From assembly GCA_002708845.1 (NCBI GenBank), contig PAPI01000024.1, forward strand, positions 248,001 to 312,000: a stretch of DNA of 64,000 nucleotides. Direction: 5' to 3'. A model generated the notes under the pieces. The model was not told the origin of the DNA, ran no database searches, and saw only the letters and a list, made by a program, of their open reading frames with translations. Both the position numbers and the translations under genes were made by a program. The stretch comes from Leeuwenhoekiella sp. Its GTDB lineage: Bacteria > Bacteroidota > Bacteroidia > Flavobacteriales > Flavobacteriaceae. Shown in pieces: positions 16,788-25,647 of this stretch. Every line of letters starts with the position of its first letter. Position 1 is the stretch's first letter.

Positions 16788-17594
16788 ATGATCAGTAGCC
16801 GGGAATTTATAGGAGAAGTTTTAGGAACCTTTATCCTGATTATTTTTGGACTGAGTGCCGGCGCTGTCGCCATTTTATTTGGTGGATACCAAAGCATTAT
16901 GCAGATAGGTATTGCCTGGGGAATCGCGGTAATGCTCGCCGTTTACCTTACCCGCCACCTCTCTAACGCACACATCAATCCTGCTGTAACGCTGGCTATG
17001 GTCGTGAGCGGACGTATGCCGACAAAAAAACTACTCCCGTATTGGTTTGCACAGGTCTTGGGCGCGTTTTTAGGCGGACTGATGCTGTATTTTTTGTTTA
17101 GTCCATCAATTCAGGCTTTTGAAGAAAGTGAAGGTATTGTGCGGGGTACCTACGAAAGCATCACGACAGCAAAGATGTTTGGCGAATTCTATATCATGCC
17201 GGGTAACACGGCGGTGGTAAATCTGCCCCTGGCCATAATCGCGGAAGCATTTGGTACTTTTTTACTTTTACTATTTGTTCTGGGATTTACGGAAGATGCT
17301 AACGTAGGCAAACCTCACGATACTATGGCTCCGGTTTTTATTGGTATATCGGTGACCATAATTATTTGTTTGATCGCCCCATTAACGCAATGCGGAATCA
17401 ATCCTGCACGGGATTTTGGTCCGCGTATGGTCGCCTGGATGATGGGTTGGGGCAATGCTGCTTTTCCTGATAATTCCGGAGGATTTTTTTGGGTATACAT
17501 CTGCGGACCCTTTCTGGGTGCAGTAACAGCTGCCTTGTTTTTTGACCGCATCGTGGCACCCGCCTTAAAGAAAGACGGGTCTGATACAATTTAG
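16788..17594 (+). CDS. Aquaglyceroporin (MIP family, GlpF-like)
   Basis: The start is set at the ATG at 16788 (MISSREFIGEVLGTFIL); a TTG 9 nt upstream is in frame but less likely. The protein of 268 residues has six TM segments and the two half-helix NPA motifs, HINPAVTLAM in the first half and GINPARDFGPR in the second. The Asp after NPAR and the length of about 270 are typical of glycerol facilitators rather than strict water channels. A glycerol or small-polyol uptake role is thus likely. No glpK or glpD is adjacent. Its 3' end faces the GH13 gene across 10 bp. Confidence 0.92.
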   Translation: MISSREFIGEVLGTFILIIFGLSAGAVAILFGGYQSIMQIGIAWGIAVMLAVYLTRHLSNAHINPAVTLAMVVSGRMPTKKLLPYWFAQVLGAFLGGLMLYFLFSPSIQAFEESEGIVRGTYESITTAKMFGEFYIMPGNTAVVNLPLAIIAEAFGTFLLLLFVLGFTEDANVGKPHDTMAPVFIGISVTIIICLIAPLTQCGINPARDFGPRMVAWMMGWGNAAFPDNSGGFFWVYICGPFLGAVTAALFFDRIVAPALKKDGSDTI

Positions 17595-17604
17595 TTTAAT
17601 GGTT

Positions 17605-19485
17605 TCAGTCTAGTTTAAAGACAAAAGACTCTAAAGGTTTTAGATCTACGCGCATTTGGCCAAGACCGTTTTCAACTTTAAGAGTTCCGGTGGCTTTTCC
17701 GTAGAGTTGATCGGTAACTTTATATTCACCGTCGTTTAAACTCCAGGCTTCAACGATATGCTGCGGAAGTTGCAACTCAAAGCCAAACGTATCATTCGCA
17801 TCAAAATTAGATATGATGATCAACTTCTCGTCTTCAGACCAACGTACGAAGCTATACACACGGTCGTTGTACCATTCGGTATTTTGACGGTTGTGCCAGT
17901 GAATATCTGAATACTCACCCATTATCGCGGGACTTTGCGTACTAAAATTCAGCACACGCTTATAAAAATCCCGAAGTTCCAGTTCTGCGTCCGTTGACTT
18001 CCCGCCATCAAACTTTTTATCGTTTACCCAACGTACCACCGAAGGCACACTGCCGTAATCAAAGATTGACGTTCGCGTAGGATCACCAAATCCCAGGTCT
18101 TCTTCGGCTTTTTCACCCAATTCCTGACCAAAATAAATCATCGTAGGCGAAGTACTAATCAGGGTTGAAACCACCATTGCCGGTTTTCCCTTTTCGGCAT
18201 TACCGGCAAAATCAGGACTCGCGATACGCTGCTCGTCGTGGTTCTCCAAAAAATGCAGCATATTAATCTCGATATCTTTTTGATAATCAATAATCGGTGC
18301 AATATGGTCTGTACTGCCATGCCCCTGCATCACGTGCTTGATCGTATCGTAGAGCTCCACCTTGTCGTAGAGGTAATCCATTTTTCCTTTAAAAATATAA
18401 TCCCGGTATAGTGACGGATTGTAAACCTCAGCCAGTAAAAAAGCATCCGGATTTTCGGTTTTAATAGCCGAGTTCATATAGCTCCAAAACTCCACCGGAA
18501 CCATCTCGGCCATATCAAAGCGGAAACCGTCAACGCCTTTTTTGGTCCAAAAGAGGGCTATATCTTTAAATTGCTTCCAGGAAGCCGGCACGTCTTTATC
18601 TTTCCAAAAATCGGCGTGCTTTGTATAATCCCAGTTGCTGCTGTCTTCAGGCAGTTCGTCAAAATCTTTGTGCCCGTCAGGACTCACACCATAATTGATT
18701 TTTACCGTCTCGTACCAGTCGTTTTGATCGGGTTGCGCAGCTCGGGAACCATTACCTGTCCATTTTGCAGGAGATTCTTTAAAACTTCCTTCAGCTAAAT
18801 CATTTTGTTCCCCACCTAATGGCTGGTAACCATTTTGCCAGTTGGGTACTTTAAAGTCTTCGCCGGGGATGTAATAAAAATTATTATCCTTTTTATACGC
18901 TACGGAATCATCGTCCTGGGCACCAAAAGCAACCAAACCTTCCGGAGTATTTAAGCTTTCGTATTTACGGGCCACGTGATTGGGAACGATGTCAATAATT
19001 ACATTCATTCCGGCATCGTGGGTGCGTTTGATTAGGGCTTCAAATTCTTTGAGTCGCTTGGCAGGGTCGACTGCCATATCAGGATCTACCTGATAATAGT
19101 CTTTAACCGCATAGGGCGAACCGGCACGGCCTTTAACCACATCGGGATCGTCGTTTGAAATGCCGTATTGGGTATAATCGGTGATCACCGCGTGATGCGG
19201 TACCCCGGTATACCAGATGTAAGTCGTACCCAGTTTTTTTATAGCCTCTAAAGCTTCGGGTGTGAAATCATTAAACTTACCTACCCCGTTTTCTTCCAGA
19301 GTTCCCCAGGGTTTATTGGTCGTATTGGTATTTCCAAAAAGCCGTGTAAACACATGATAAACGACTTCCTTTTTTGGTTGTGTTTCGGTTTTCATAGTGG
19401 GTTTGGGTTCTGTAATGCTGGGTTCATTTTGGTTTTTACAGCTGAAAAATACGGTAAAAGCAACCAGAAGTATTAGTTTTTTCAT
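17605..19485 (-). CDS. GH13 alpha-amylase family lipoprotein
   Basis: The 626-residue protein starts with a lipoprotein signal (TVFFSC, Cys16) and a Pro/Glu/Lys-rich linker. The GH13 barrel follows, with all conserved regions: DIVPNH (165-170), nucleophile Asp324 in GFRFD, acid/base Glu353 in LLAEV, and ENHDEQR with His416-Asp417. The C-terminal 100 residues form the usual beta-sandwich (LIIISNFDANDTFGFELQLP). It probably hydrolyses maltodextrins in the periplasm. It is 5 nt downstream of the second GH13 gene, and both are transcribed away from the regulator, so they are likely one operon under LacI-type control. Confidence 0.93.
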   Translation of the reverse strand: MKKLILLVAFTVFFSCKNQNEPSITEPKPTMKTETQPKKEVVYHVFTRLFGNTNTTNKPWGTLEENGVGKFNDFTPEALEAIKKLGTTYIWYTGVPHHAVITDYTQYGISNDDPDVVKGRAGSPYAVKDYYQVDPDMAVDPAKRLKEFEALIKRTHDAGMNVIIDIVPNHVARKYESLNTPEGLVAFGAQDDDSVAYKKDNNFYYIPGEDFKVPNWQNGYQPLGGEQNDLAEGSFKESPAKWTGNGSRAAQPDQNDWYETVKINYGVSPDGHKDFDELPEDSSNWDYTKHADFWKDKDVPASWKQFKDIALFWTKKGVDGFRFDMAEMVPVEFWSYMNSAIKTENPDAFLLAEVYNPSLYRDYIFKGKMDYLYDKVELYDTIKHVMQGHGSTDHIAPIIDYQKDIEINMLHFLENHDEQRIASPDFAGNAEKGKPAMVVSTLISTSPTMIYFGQELGEKAEEDLGFGDPTRTSIFDYGSVPSVVRWVNDKKFDGGKSTDAELELRDFYKRVLNFSTQSPAIMGEYSDIHWHNRQNTEWYNDRVYSFVRWSEDEKLIIISNFDANDTFGFELQLPQHIVEAWSLNDGEYKVTDQLYGKATGTLKVENGLGQMRVDLKPLESFVFKLD

Positions 19486-19489
19486 CGAA

Positions 19490-21343
19490 TTAGTTATTTA
19501 AATTGATGATCATTGGGGTTCGTGGCATTACGGAAAGGGTGTCGATCAGTGCCAGAGATTTTCCGCTAAACAATTCGAGCCCTTGTGTATGTCCTGCCAG
19601 TCCTTCTGAAAAGCGTTTCAAATTAAGATTTTGCTTCTTTCTACTCAGATTGAGAATGACCATTACCCGATCTCCTTCAACATTGTATCTAAAATAAACA
19701 TACAGGTTATCCTGAGGAACATATTGCAGCAATTTCCCGGTATGGATAACAGGATTGGCCTTGCGCCAATTGAAGAGCTTTTTAGAAAAATTGAAGTACT
19801 GTTCCTGATAGGCATTTCGACCATTTTTTTCGCTTTGCGGAAGAAACGCATTCTTTGCATCTGAAGGCCATCCTCCAGGAAAATCGTGACGTATATCCCC
19901 ATCGCCCTTTTGCTTATCGCCTTGCATACCTATCTCGCTACCGTAATATACCTGCGGAATACCACGGGTGGTACAAATAAGACTGAGTGCCAGTTTATAA
20001 TCATCAAAAGAACCTTTTACACGCGTATTGAAACGTTGCGTATCGTGATTTTCTGCAAAGACCAGCAGGTTATTGGAATTTGGATAGAAAAAATCGTTGA
20101 CAAAATTCTCGTAGATGCGGGTTACACCCTGATTCCATTGCTCTTCTTCAACAAAAATCTTATCGAGCGCATCGTGCAGGGTAAAATCCATCACCGAAGG
20201 CAAATGCGTATTGTAATCCTGTAATGCTCCTATTTTGCTGTCTTTTTGCCAGTAGGCGATTTGTGCCGAATCGTGCAGCCATACCTCGCCTACTATGTTG
20301 AAATTGGGGTATTCATCCATTAGAGCTTTGGTCCATTGAGCAATGCCCTGCTTGTGATTGTAACTGTAGGTATCTACACGAAGTCCATCTAAATCTGCAT
20401 ATTCTACCCACCAGATCGCATTCTGAATAAGGTAGTTGAGCACCAGCGGGTTACTTTGGTTTAAATCGGGCATAGTAGGTACAAACCAGCCTTCCTCGTA
20501 AATTTTTTGATCTATTTGCGCCGCGTACGGGTCAAACTGGGTAGTCATACGGTGATTGGTATTGGTAAATGCCTCAAACTGATGTATCCAGTCTGGCGTG
20601 GGCAAATCCTGTATAATCCAGTGCTGCAAACCCCAGTGATTGGTCACATAATCGTGAATGAGTTTCATATCACGCTTGTGCAATTCTGTAGAAAGCTTCA
20701 AATAATCTTCATTGCTCCCATAGCGTGGGTCTATCTTGTAAACATCGCTCTGAGCATAGCCGTGATAAGAATAAGCGGGATCGTCATCTTCACAAAGCGG
20801 AGTACTCCAAATAGCTGTAGCGCCCAGGTCTTTCAGATAATCAAGATGGTCTATTATTCCTTGAATATCGCCGCCGTGACGACCACCGGGTTTGGTGCGG
20901 TCTGCTTTTTCGACCATTTTAGGATGCGAGTCAATTGCCGGATTTCCATTTGCAAACCTATCGGGCATTAACAAATAAATCAGGTCTGAATTGTCAAAAC
21001 CCTTTCGCAAAGCGGAATGTTCCCGTCGTTCTTTAAACGAATAAGGGTGTTTAAGTTGTGGGCTTCCCTCCTTATGAAAGCTAAACTCATAATCGCCTGC
21101 TTCTACCGAAGCGCTATTGAGAGTTACAAAAAGATAGTTAGGATTTTCGGTTTTGGTTACTTCGATAATAGGAATGCCTGCAGCGGACTCCACCTCATAG
21201 GAAGCGATATCCTTACCATAGATCAGGAGCTGCAAACTGTCTCGTTGCAAACCTTCCCACCAGAAAGGCGGTTCAACACGTTCTATCTGAGCCTGAGCCA
21301 TTACCGAAAATACTAAGAGAATACCTAAAGAAAAGTTTTTCAT
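19490..21343 (-). CDS. GH13 neopullulanase / SusA-like periplasmic amylase
   Basis: The start is the ATG at 21343 (MKNFSLGILLVFSVMAQAQ), a type I signal peptide; an in-frame TTG 9 nt upstream is unlikely. Residues about 20-105 form the N-terminal beta-domain of cyclomaltodextrinase/neopullulanase enzymes (EPPFWWEGLQRDSLQLLIYG), then the GH13 barrel: LLMPDRFANGNP, region I HDYVTNH (230-236), nucleophile Asp324 in LRVDTYSY, Glu353 in IVGEVWLH, and ENHDTQR with His433-Asp434. This is the SusA architecture, which cleaves oligosaccharides after import through SusCD. The stop lies 4 nt before the next GH13 gene. Confidence 0.93.
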   Translation of the reverse strand: MKNFSLGILLVFSVMAQAQIERVEPPFWWEGLQRDSLQLLIYGKDIASYEVESAAGIPIIEVTKTENPNYLFVTLNSASVEAGDYEFSFHKEGSPQLKHPYSFKERREHSALRKGFDNSDLIYLLMPDRFANGNPAIDSHPKMVEKADRTKPGGRHGGDIQGIIDHLDYLKDLGATAIWSTPLCEDDDPAYSYHGYAQSDVYKIDPRYGSNEDYLKLSTELHKRDMKLIHDYVTNHWGLQHWIIQDLPTPDWIHQFEAFTNTNHRMTTQFDPYAAQIDQKIYEEGWFVPTMPDLNQSNPLVLNYLIQNAIWWVEYADLDGLRVDTYSYNHKQGIAQWTKALMDEYPNFNIVGEVWLHDSAQIAYWQKDSKIGALQDYNTHLPSVMDFTLHDALDKIFVEEEQWNQGVTRIYENFVNDFFYPNSNNLLVFAENHDTQRFNTRVKGSFDDYKLALSLICTTRGIPQVYYGSEIGMQGDKQKGDGDIRHDFPGGWPSDAKNAFLPQSEKNGRNAYQEQYFNFSKKLFNWRKANPVIHTGKLLQYVPQDNLYVYFRYNVEGDRVMVILNLSRKKQNLNLKRFSEGLAGHTQGLELFSGKSLALIDTLSVMPRTPMIINLNN

Positions 21344-21486
21344 ATACACCAATTTACCCCTGAAGGGTTTTAGACTAAAAATCGTGTGTGAAATGAAAAG
21401 TGATGGTAAATATAAATAAATTACCCAAAGCCAATGTAATTAGATTGGTTTTAGCTTGGAGTGGTGACTTTTTATAAACGAGCAAA

Positions 21487-22518
21487 CTAATCCTGTTTTC
21501 CAAGAGTAGATTCGCGTTCAATGAGTGATGTTGGAATCACAGTGGTGCGGTAATTCTCATCCTGTTTTGAGGATTCCAGCCGTTCTATAAGCATTCCTGC
21601 GGCCGCACGGCCTATTTCATCCCCGTGTTGGTCTACCGCTGTTATTGACGGGGTAGCATATTTGAGCAACTTTCCGTCAGAAAAACCAATAACTGCCACA
21701 TCCTGAGGGATACGTTTGCCCTGTTCCTGGAGGAGCTTCATAGCAATTACCGAAAAATATTCATTTACCCCCAGAACGGCATCAAAACTCTGATTATTCA
21801 CCAGATCAGCGATTTGCTCTTCTGCAGCTTCTACCTGATCAACCGTAACTATTAAATCATCGTTCACCGAGAGATCGTGATCCGCGAGCGCTTTTTTATA
21901 CCCTTCTTTACGTAAATATCCAACGCTTATGTGATCTTGTGTGGTAAGAAGCGCGATGCGCCTGCGCCCTTTCTCAATAAAATGACTTACAGCAGTATAA
22001 GCTCCACGCATATCGTCAACAATTACCTTATCGCTAATAACTTTATCTGTTACACGGTCAATCATCACCAGAGGCATTCCCTGATTTTCGACTTCAACCA
22101 GATGCTTATAGTCTTCCTTATGTTGGGTTTCTTTGGAAAGAGAAATGATAAATCCGTCCACAATTCCGCCCTGCGCAAACATTTCCATACTCAGTACCTC
22201 CTTCTCAAAAGATTCATTGGAAACACATACCAAAACGTTATACCCGCGCTGGTGCGCCACTTCTTCAACTCCCTTTAGAACGGTTGTAAAAAAATCGTGG
22301 GTAATTTCCGGAATAATGAGGGCAATGTGCTTGGTGCGCTGATTGAGCAAACTTACCGCTATGTTGTTTGGCTTATAGTTGTAGAGCTTGGCAAAAGCCT
22401 GAACTTTCTGCCGGGTGTCCTCTCCTATTTCTGGATTATTTTTAAGTGATTTAGAGACCGTTGATATTGATACGTCCAGTTCTTTGGCAATATCTTTTAA
22501 AGTGATTTTTCGTTTCAT
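21487..22518 (-). CDS. LacI family transcriptional regulator of the starch locus
   Basis: The 343-residue protein has a LacI-type helix-turn-helix at residues 3-27 (KITLKDIAKELDVSISTVSK), the hinge region YKPNNIAVSLLNQRT, and a periplasmic-binding-protein-like ligand domain (HIALIIPEITHDFF, DGFIISLSKE, MPLVMIDRV, AVIGFSDGKLLKYATPSITAVDQ). It is divergent from susC with 200 bp between them, and this gap contains a perfect palindrome suitable as its operator. LacI-family regulators control maltodextrin loci in flavobacteria, in contrast to the hybrid SusR type of Bacteroides. The effector is probably a maltooligosaccharide; this is inference. Confidence 0.92.
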   Translation of the reverse strand: MKRKITLKDIAKELDVSISTVSKSLKNNPEIGEDTRQKVQAFAKLYNYKPNNIAVSLLNQRTKHIALIIPEITHDFFTTVLKGVEEVAHQRGYNVLVCVSNESFEKEVLSMEMFAQGGIVDGFIISLSKETQHKEDYKHLVEVENQGMPLVMIDRVTDKVISDKVIVDDMRGAYTAVSHFIEKGRRRIALLTTQDHISVGYLRKEGYKKALADHDLSVNDDLIVTVDQVEAAEEQIADLVNNQSFDAVLGVNEYFSVIAMKLLQEQGKRIPQDVAVIGFSDGKLLKYATPSITAVDQHGDEIGRAAAGMLIERLESSKQDENYRTTVIPTSLIERESTLGKQD

Positions 22519-22588
22519 AGCTGCTTTGGGTTAACATAACCCTCTTTTATTTTTCCTTAAGGCCTCTTAATTTCAAAACTTTTCAACA

Positions 22589-22602
22589 CTCTAACGTTAG
22601 AG
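22589..22602. promoter_or_regulatory. Palindromic operator candidate between lacI-type gene and susC
   Basis: CTCTAACGTTAGAG is a perfect 14-bp palindrome, with a central CG step as in LacI-family operators, and partial symmetry extends outward (ACACT...AGTGT-like flanks). It lies 71 bp upstream of the regulator start and 117 bp upstream of susC, so one site could control both directions. Confidence 0.65.
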
Positions 22603-22718
22603 TTTAGTGTAGAACAGTAATCTATACAATATTAACAACCTCATTTGCTAAATTCGCAATGTGAAGTGAAAATATAGAGTAAACTAACACAAAAACGCAG
22701 TTCAATTCAAACAATTTT

Positions 22719-25637
22719 ATGAAAATTTTATTAAAAGGAGTATTGTTTCTCCTGCTGTTTTTGCCAATTACATCGATTGCGCAATCTACAGTAAGCGGAA
22801 CAGTAGTTGATGCTACCGGGCAAATGCCAATTCCCGGAGTGAATGTTCTTGTTGAAGGCACAACCAATGGTACAACCACAGACTTTGATGGTAACTACAC
22901 ACTCAACGGAGTAAGTGAAGGAGCTACGATCAGTTTTTCGTATTTGGGTTTTAGAACTCAAACGATTCCATTTACGGGCCAGTCAAACCTGGATGTAACC
23001 CTTACTGAAGATGCCGCAGAACTGGATGCTGTGGTTGTAGTAGGTTATGGTACCACTACTAAGAAAGATTTGACCGGATCTGTAGCACTCGTTGGAGAAA
23101 AGGACTTTAATAAGGGGAATAATGTAACCGCAGAAAACTTATTAAACGGTCGTGTTGCAGGTCTTACCATTAATACCGGAGGTTCTCCCGGTGCAAGTTC
23201 TGAAATCAGAATACGTGGAGGAGCATCTCTTAATGCATCAAACAGTCCGTTAATTGTAATTGACGGTCTTCCTATTAATAATGTAGCCAGTGGTGGTCGT
23301 TCGGTTCTTTCTTCAATAAACCCGGCAGACATCGAGTCGTTTTCGGTTTTAAAAGATGCTTCGGCTGCTGCAATTTATGGTAACCGGGGAGCTAACGGGG
23401 TGATTATCATTACTACCAAAAAAGGTAAACAAGGCTTAAAAGTAAATTTTGACAGTCAGGCCAGTGTGGCACGACTTACTGATAAAATTGACATTTTTAA
23501 TGCCAATGACTACCGAAGCCTAATCAATGAGCGTTTCCCGGATCAAACCGGATTTTTAGGCAATGCCAATACAGACTGGCAGGATGCCATTTATCAGGAT
23601 GCCTTTTCCTCTCAGCATAACCTTTCAGTAAGTGGTAATATTGCAGACATTTTACCTACAAGACTTTCGGTAAGTAGGGCAGATCAGGAAGGTTTACGTA
23701 AAACCTCTTCCTTTGAGCGTACGACTACATCGCTGTCGCTTAACCCGCGTTTTTTTGACGGGGCTTTAAAAATTGACTTTAATGCCAACTTAAGCTGGGA
23801 GCGCAACCGTTTTGCTCCGGGTGTTGAAGGTGGAGCGTTTCAGTTTAACCCTACACAGCCTATCTACGATCCTAACTCGAGATATGGCGGGTATTATGAG
23901 TATACCAACGAAAATGGTATCGCTTTAGGTAACGTACCGCGTAACCCGGTTGCTCAATTAATGCAAACACAGGATATCGCCAGCGTACGTCGTTACTATG
24001 GTAACTTTAAGGTCGATTATAAACTTCCTTTTTATGAGCCTTTAAGAGCGGTAGTAAATGTAGGACTTGACAACAGCGAGTCTGACCGCTTTTTTGAAAT
24101 AGACCGAAACAGTGCACTTGGCACCAATGCCCTTGAGGGTGAAGAATTGGGTGTACGTTCAGATACCGATTTTAAATCTTCTAACCGATTATTAGATGCC
24201 TATTTAGTGCATACTAAGGCCTTCGGCGATTTTAATACCGAAATTACAGCCGGTTATTCGTACCAAATCTTTGAAAATGAAAACTTCACTACCGGTAACG
24301 TACGAGACCCGAATGCTGCTCCACCAGAACTTACTCTGGACCCGGATGTGGTTTTACTCGCCTATTTCGCCCGTGGTAATTTCAATTACAAACAAAAGTA
24401 TTTTTTAAGTGCGTCTATACGTCGCGATGGTACTTCAAGATTTGGTGAGGATGAGCGCTTTGGGTATTTCCCTGCAGTTTCAGGTGCATGGCAACTTTCT
24501 GACGAAGATTTCCTGAAAGATTCTAATACTATTAGTTTATTAAAATTGAGAGCCGGTTATGGTATCACAGGGCAACAGGACATTGGTTCGGCATATGACT
24601 ACCTGGCTCGTTATGGTCTGGGTAATACCATTTCGCAATATCAGTTTGGAGATCAGTTCTATACTATTGGTCAACCTTTCTACCGTAATGCAGGTATTAA
24701 ATGGGAAGAAATTACCGAATACAACCTGGGTCTGGATTATGGTTTTGCAAACGGAAAACTTAGCGGTTCGCTTGATTTCTTCCGAAAAGAATCTGATGAT
24801 TTGCTTTCCCAGGCTCCTGTGCCTGACGGAGTAAACTTCTCCAATCAGGGCTTTCAAAACATCGGTAAGTTTACCACTCAGGGTATTGAATTTGTTGTAG
24901 ATTATAATCTGGCTTCCAACGAAGATTTTAATTGGAACGTCAATTACAACGTAACCTATATAGACCGGGAGATCGATCGCCTAGCTTTTGGTCAGGATAT
25001 TTTAGTTCAAGGAATTTCTGGAGGTACCGGTAACACCATACAGGTTCAGCGTCAGGGTTTTGCTCCAAATTCATTCTTTGTTTATCGTCAGCTCTACGAC
25101 ACGGCGGGCCAACCTATCGAGGGTGCATATGTTGATGTAAACGGTGACGGCATTCTAAACGATGACGATAAATACATCGCAGGCAATGGCCGTGCAGATG
25201 TTACTATGGGCTTTCAATCTTCTATGAATTATAAAAATTGGGATTTCAGTTTTAATATGCGTGCAAGCTTTGGAAACGATATTTACAACAACGTAAATTC
25301 AGGTAATGCTCAGTACGGCAATGTGTTCAGAACGGTATTAAACAACGTTCCAACTCAGGTATTGGAATCTAATTTTGTAAATACCCCAGACGTTATCCTT
25401 TCTGATTACTATCTTGAAAATGCAGATTTCCTGCGTATGGATAACATCACTTTGGGATACACTTTTGACGAGGATAAAATGGGCAAAGGAACTTTACGCC
25501 TATGGACAGGGGTTCAAAACGTTTTTGTAATAACAGACTATTCAGGTCTTGACCCTGAAATAACTAACAACGGTGTAGACAATACCATCTTCCCAAGAGG
25601 TCGCACCTTCTTATTTGGATTGAATTATGGATTTTAA
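22719..25637 (+). CDS. susC: SusC-like TonB-dependent outer-membrane transporter (starch)
   Basis: The 972-residue protein has a signal peptide (MKILLKGVLFLLLFLPITSIAQ), a carboxypeptidase-D-like N-terminal domain (GTVVDATGQMPIPGVNVLVEG, residues about 25-105), a TonB-box-like segment before VVVGYGTTTKKDLTGSVA, a plug with NGRVAGLTINTGGSPGASSEIRIRGG and AAIYGNRGANGVIIITTKKG, and a long 22-strand-type barrel ending in RTFLFGLNYGF. SusC proteins import glycans bound by SusD. The order susC-D-E-F-amylase and the neighbouring GH13 genes point to starch or maltooligosaccharides. The stop overlaps the in-frame extension of susD. Confidence 0.95.
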   Translation: MKILLKGVLFLLLFLPITSIAQSTVSGTVVDATGQMPIPGVNVLVEGTTNGTTTDFDGNYTLNGVSEGATISFSYLGFRTQTIPFTGQSNLDVTLTEDAAELDAVVVVGYGTTTKKDLTGSVALVGEKDFNKGNNVTAENLLNGRVAGLTINTGGSPGASSEIRIRGGASLNASNSPLIVIDGLPINNVASGGRSVLSSINPADIESFSVLKDASAAAIYGNRGANGVIIITTKKGKQGLKVNFDSQASVARLTDKIDIFNANDYRSLINERFPDQTGFLGNANTDWQDAIYQDAFSSQHNLSVSGNIADILPTRLSVSRADQEGLRKTSSFERTTTSLSLNPRFFDGALKIDFNANLSWERNRFAPGVEGGAFQFNPTQPIYDPNSRYGGYYEYTNENGIALGNVPRNPVAQLMQTQDIASVRRYYGNFKVDYKLPFYEPLRAVVNVGLDNSESDRFFEIDRNSALGTNALEGEELGVRSDTDFKSSNRLLDAYLVHTKAFGDFNTEITAGYSYQIFENENFTTGNVRDPNAAPPELTLDPDVVLLAYFARGNFNYKQKYFLSASIRRDGTSRFGEDERFGYFPAVSGAWQLSDEDFLKDSNTISLLKLRAGYGITGQQDIGSAYDYLARYGLGNTISQYQFGDQFYTIGQPFYRNAGIKWEEITEYNLGLDYGFANGKLSGSLDFFRKESDDLLSQAPVPDGVNFSNQGFQNIGKFTTQGIEFVVDYNLASNEDFNWNVNYNVTYIDREIDRLAFGQDILVQGISGGTGNTIQVQRQGFAPNSFFVYRQLYDTAGQPIEGAYVDVNGDGILNDDDKYIAGNGRADVTMGFQSSMNYKNWDFSFNMRASFGNDIYNNVNSGNAQYGNVFRTVLNNVPTQVLESNFVNTPDVILSDYYLENADFLRMDNITLGYTFDEDKMGKGTLRLWTGVQNVFVITDYSGLDPEITNNGVDNTIFPRGRTFLFGLNYGF

Positions 25638-25647
25638 ACTAAAAAAT

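Noticed and set aside
17398..17589. Minus-strand frame over the aquaporin 3' end
   Set aside because: It is an antisense shadow of the NPA-containing aquaporin gene.
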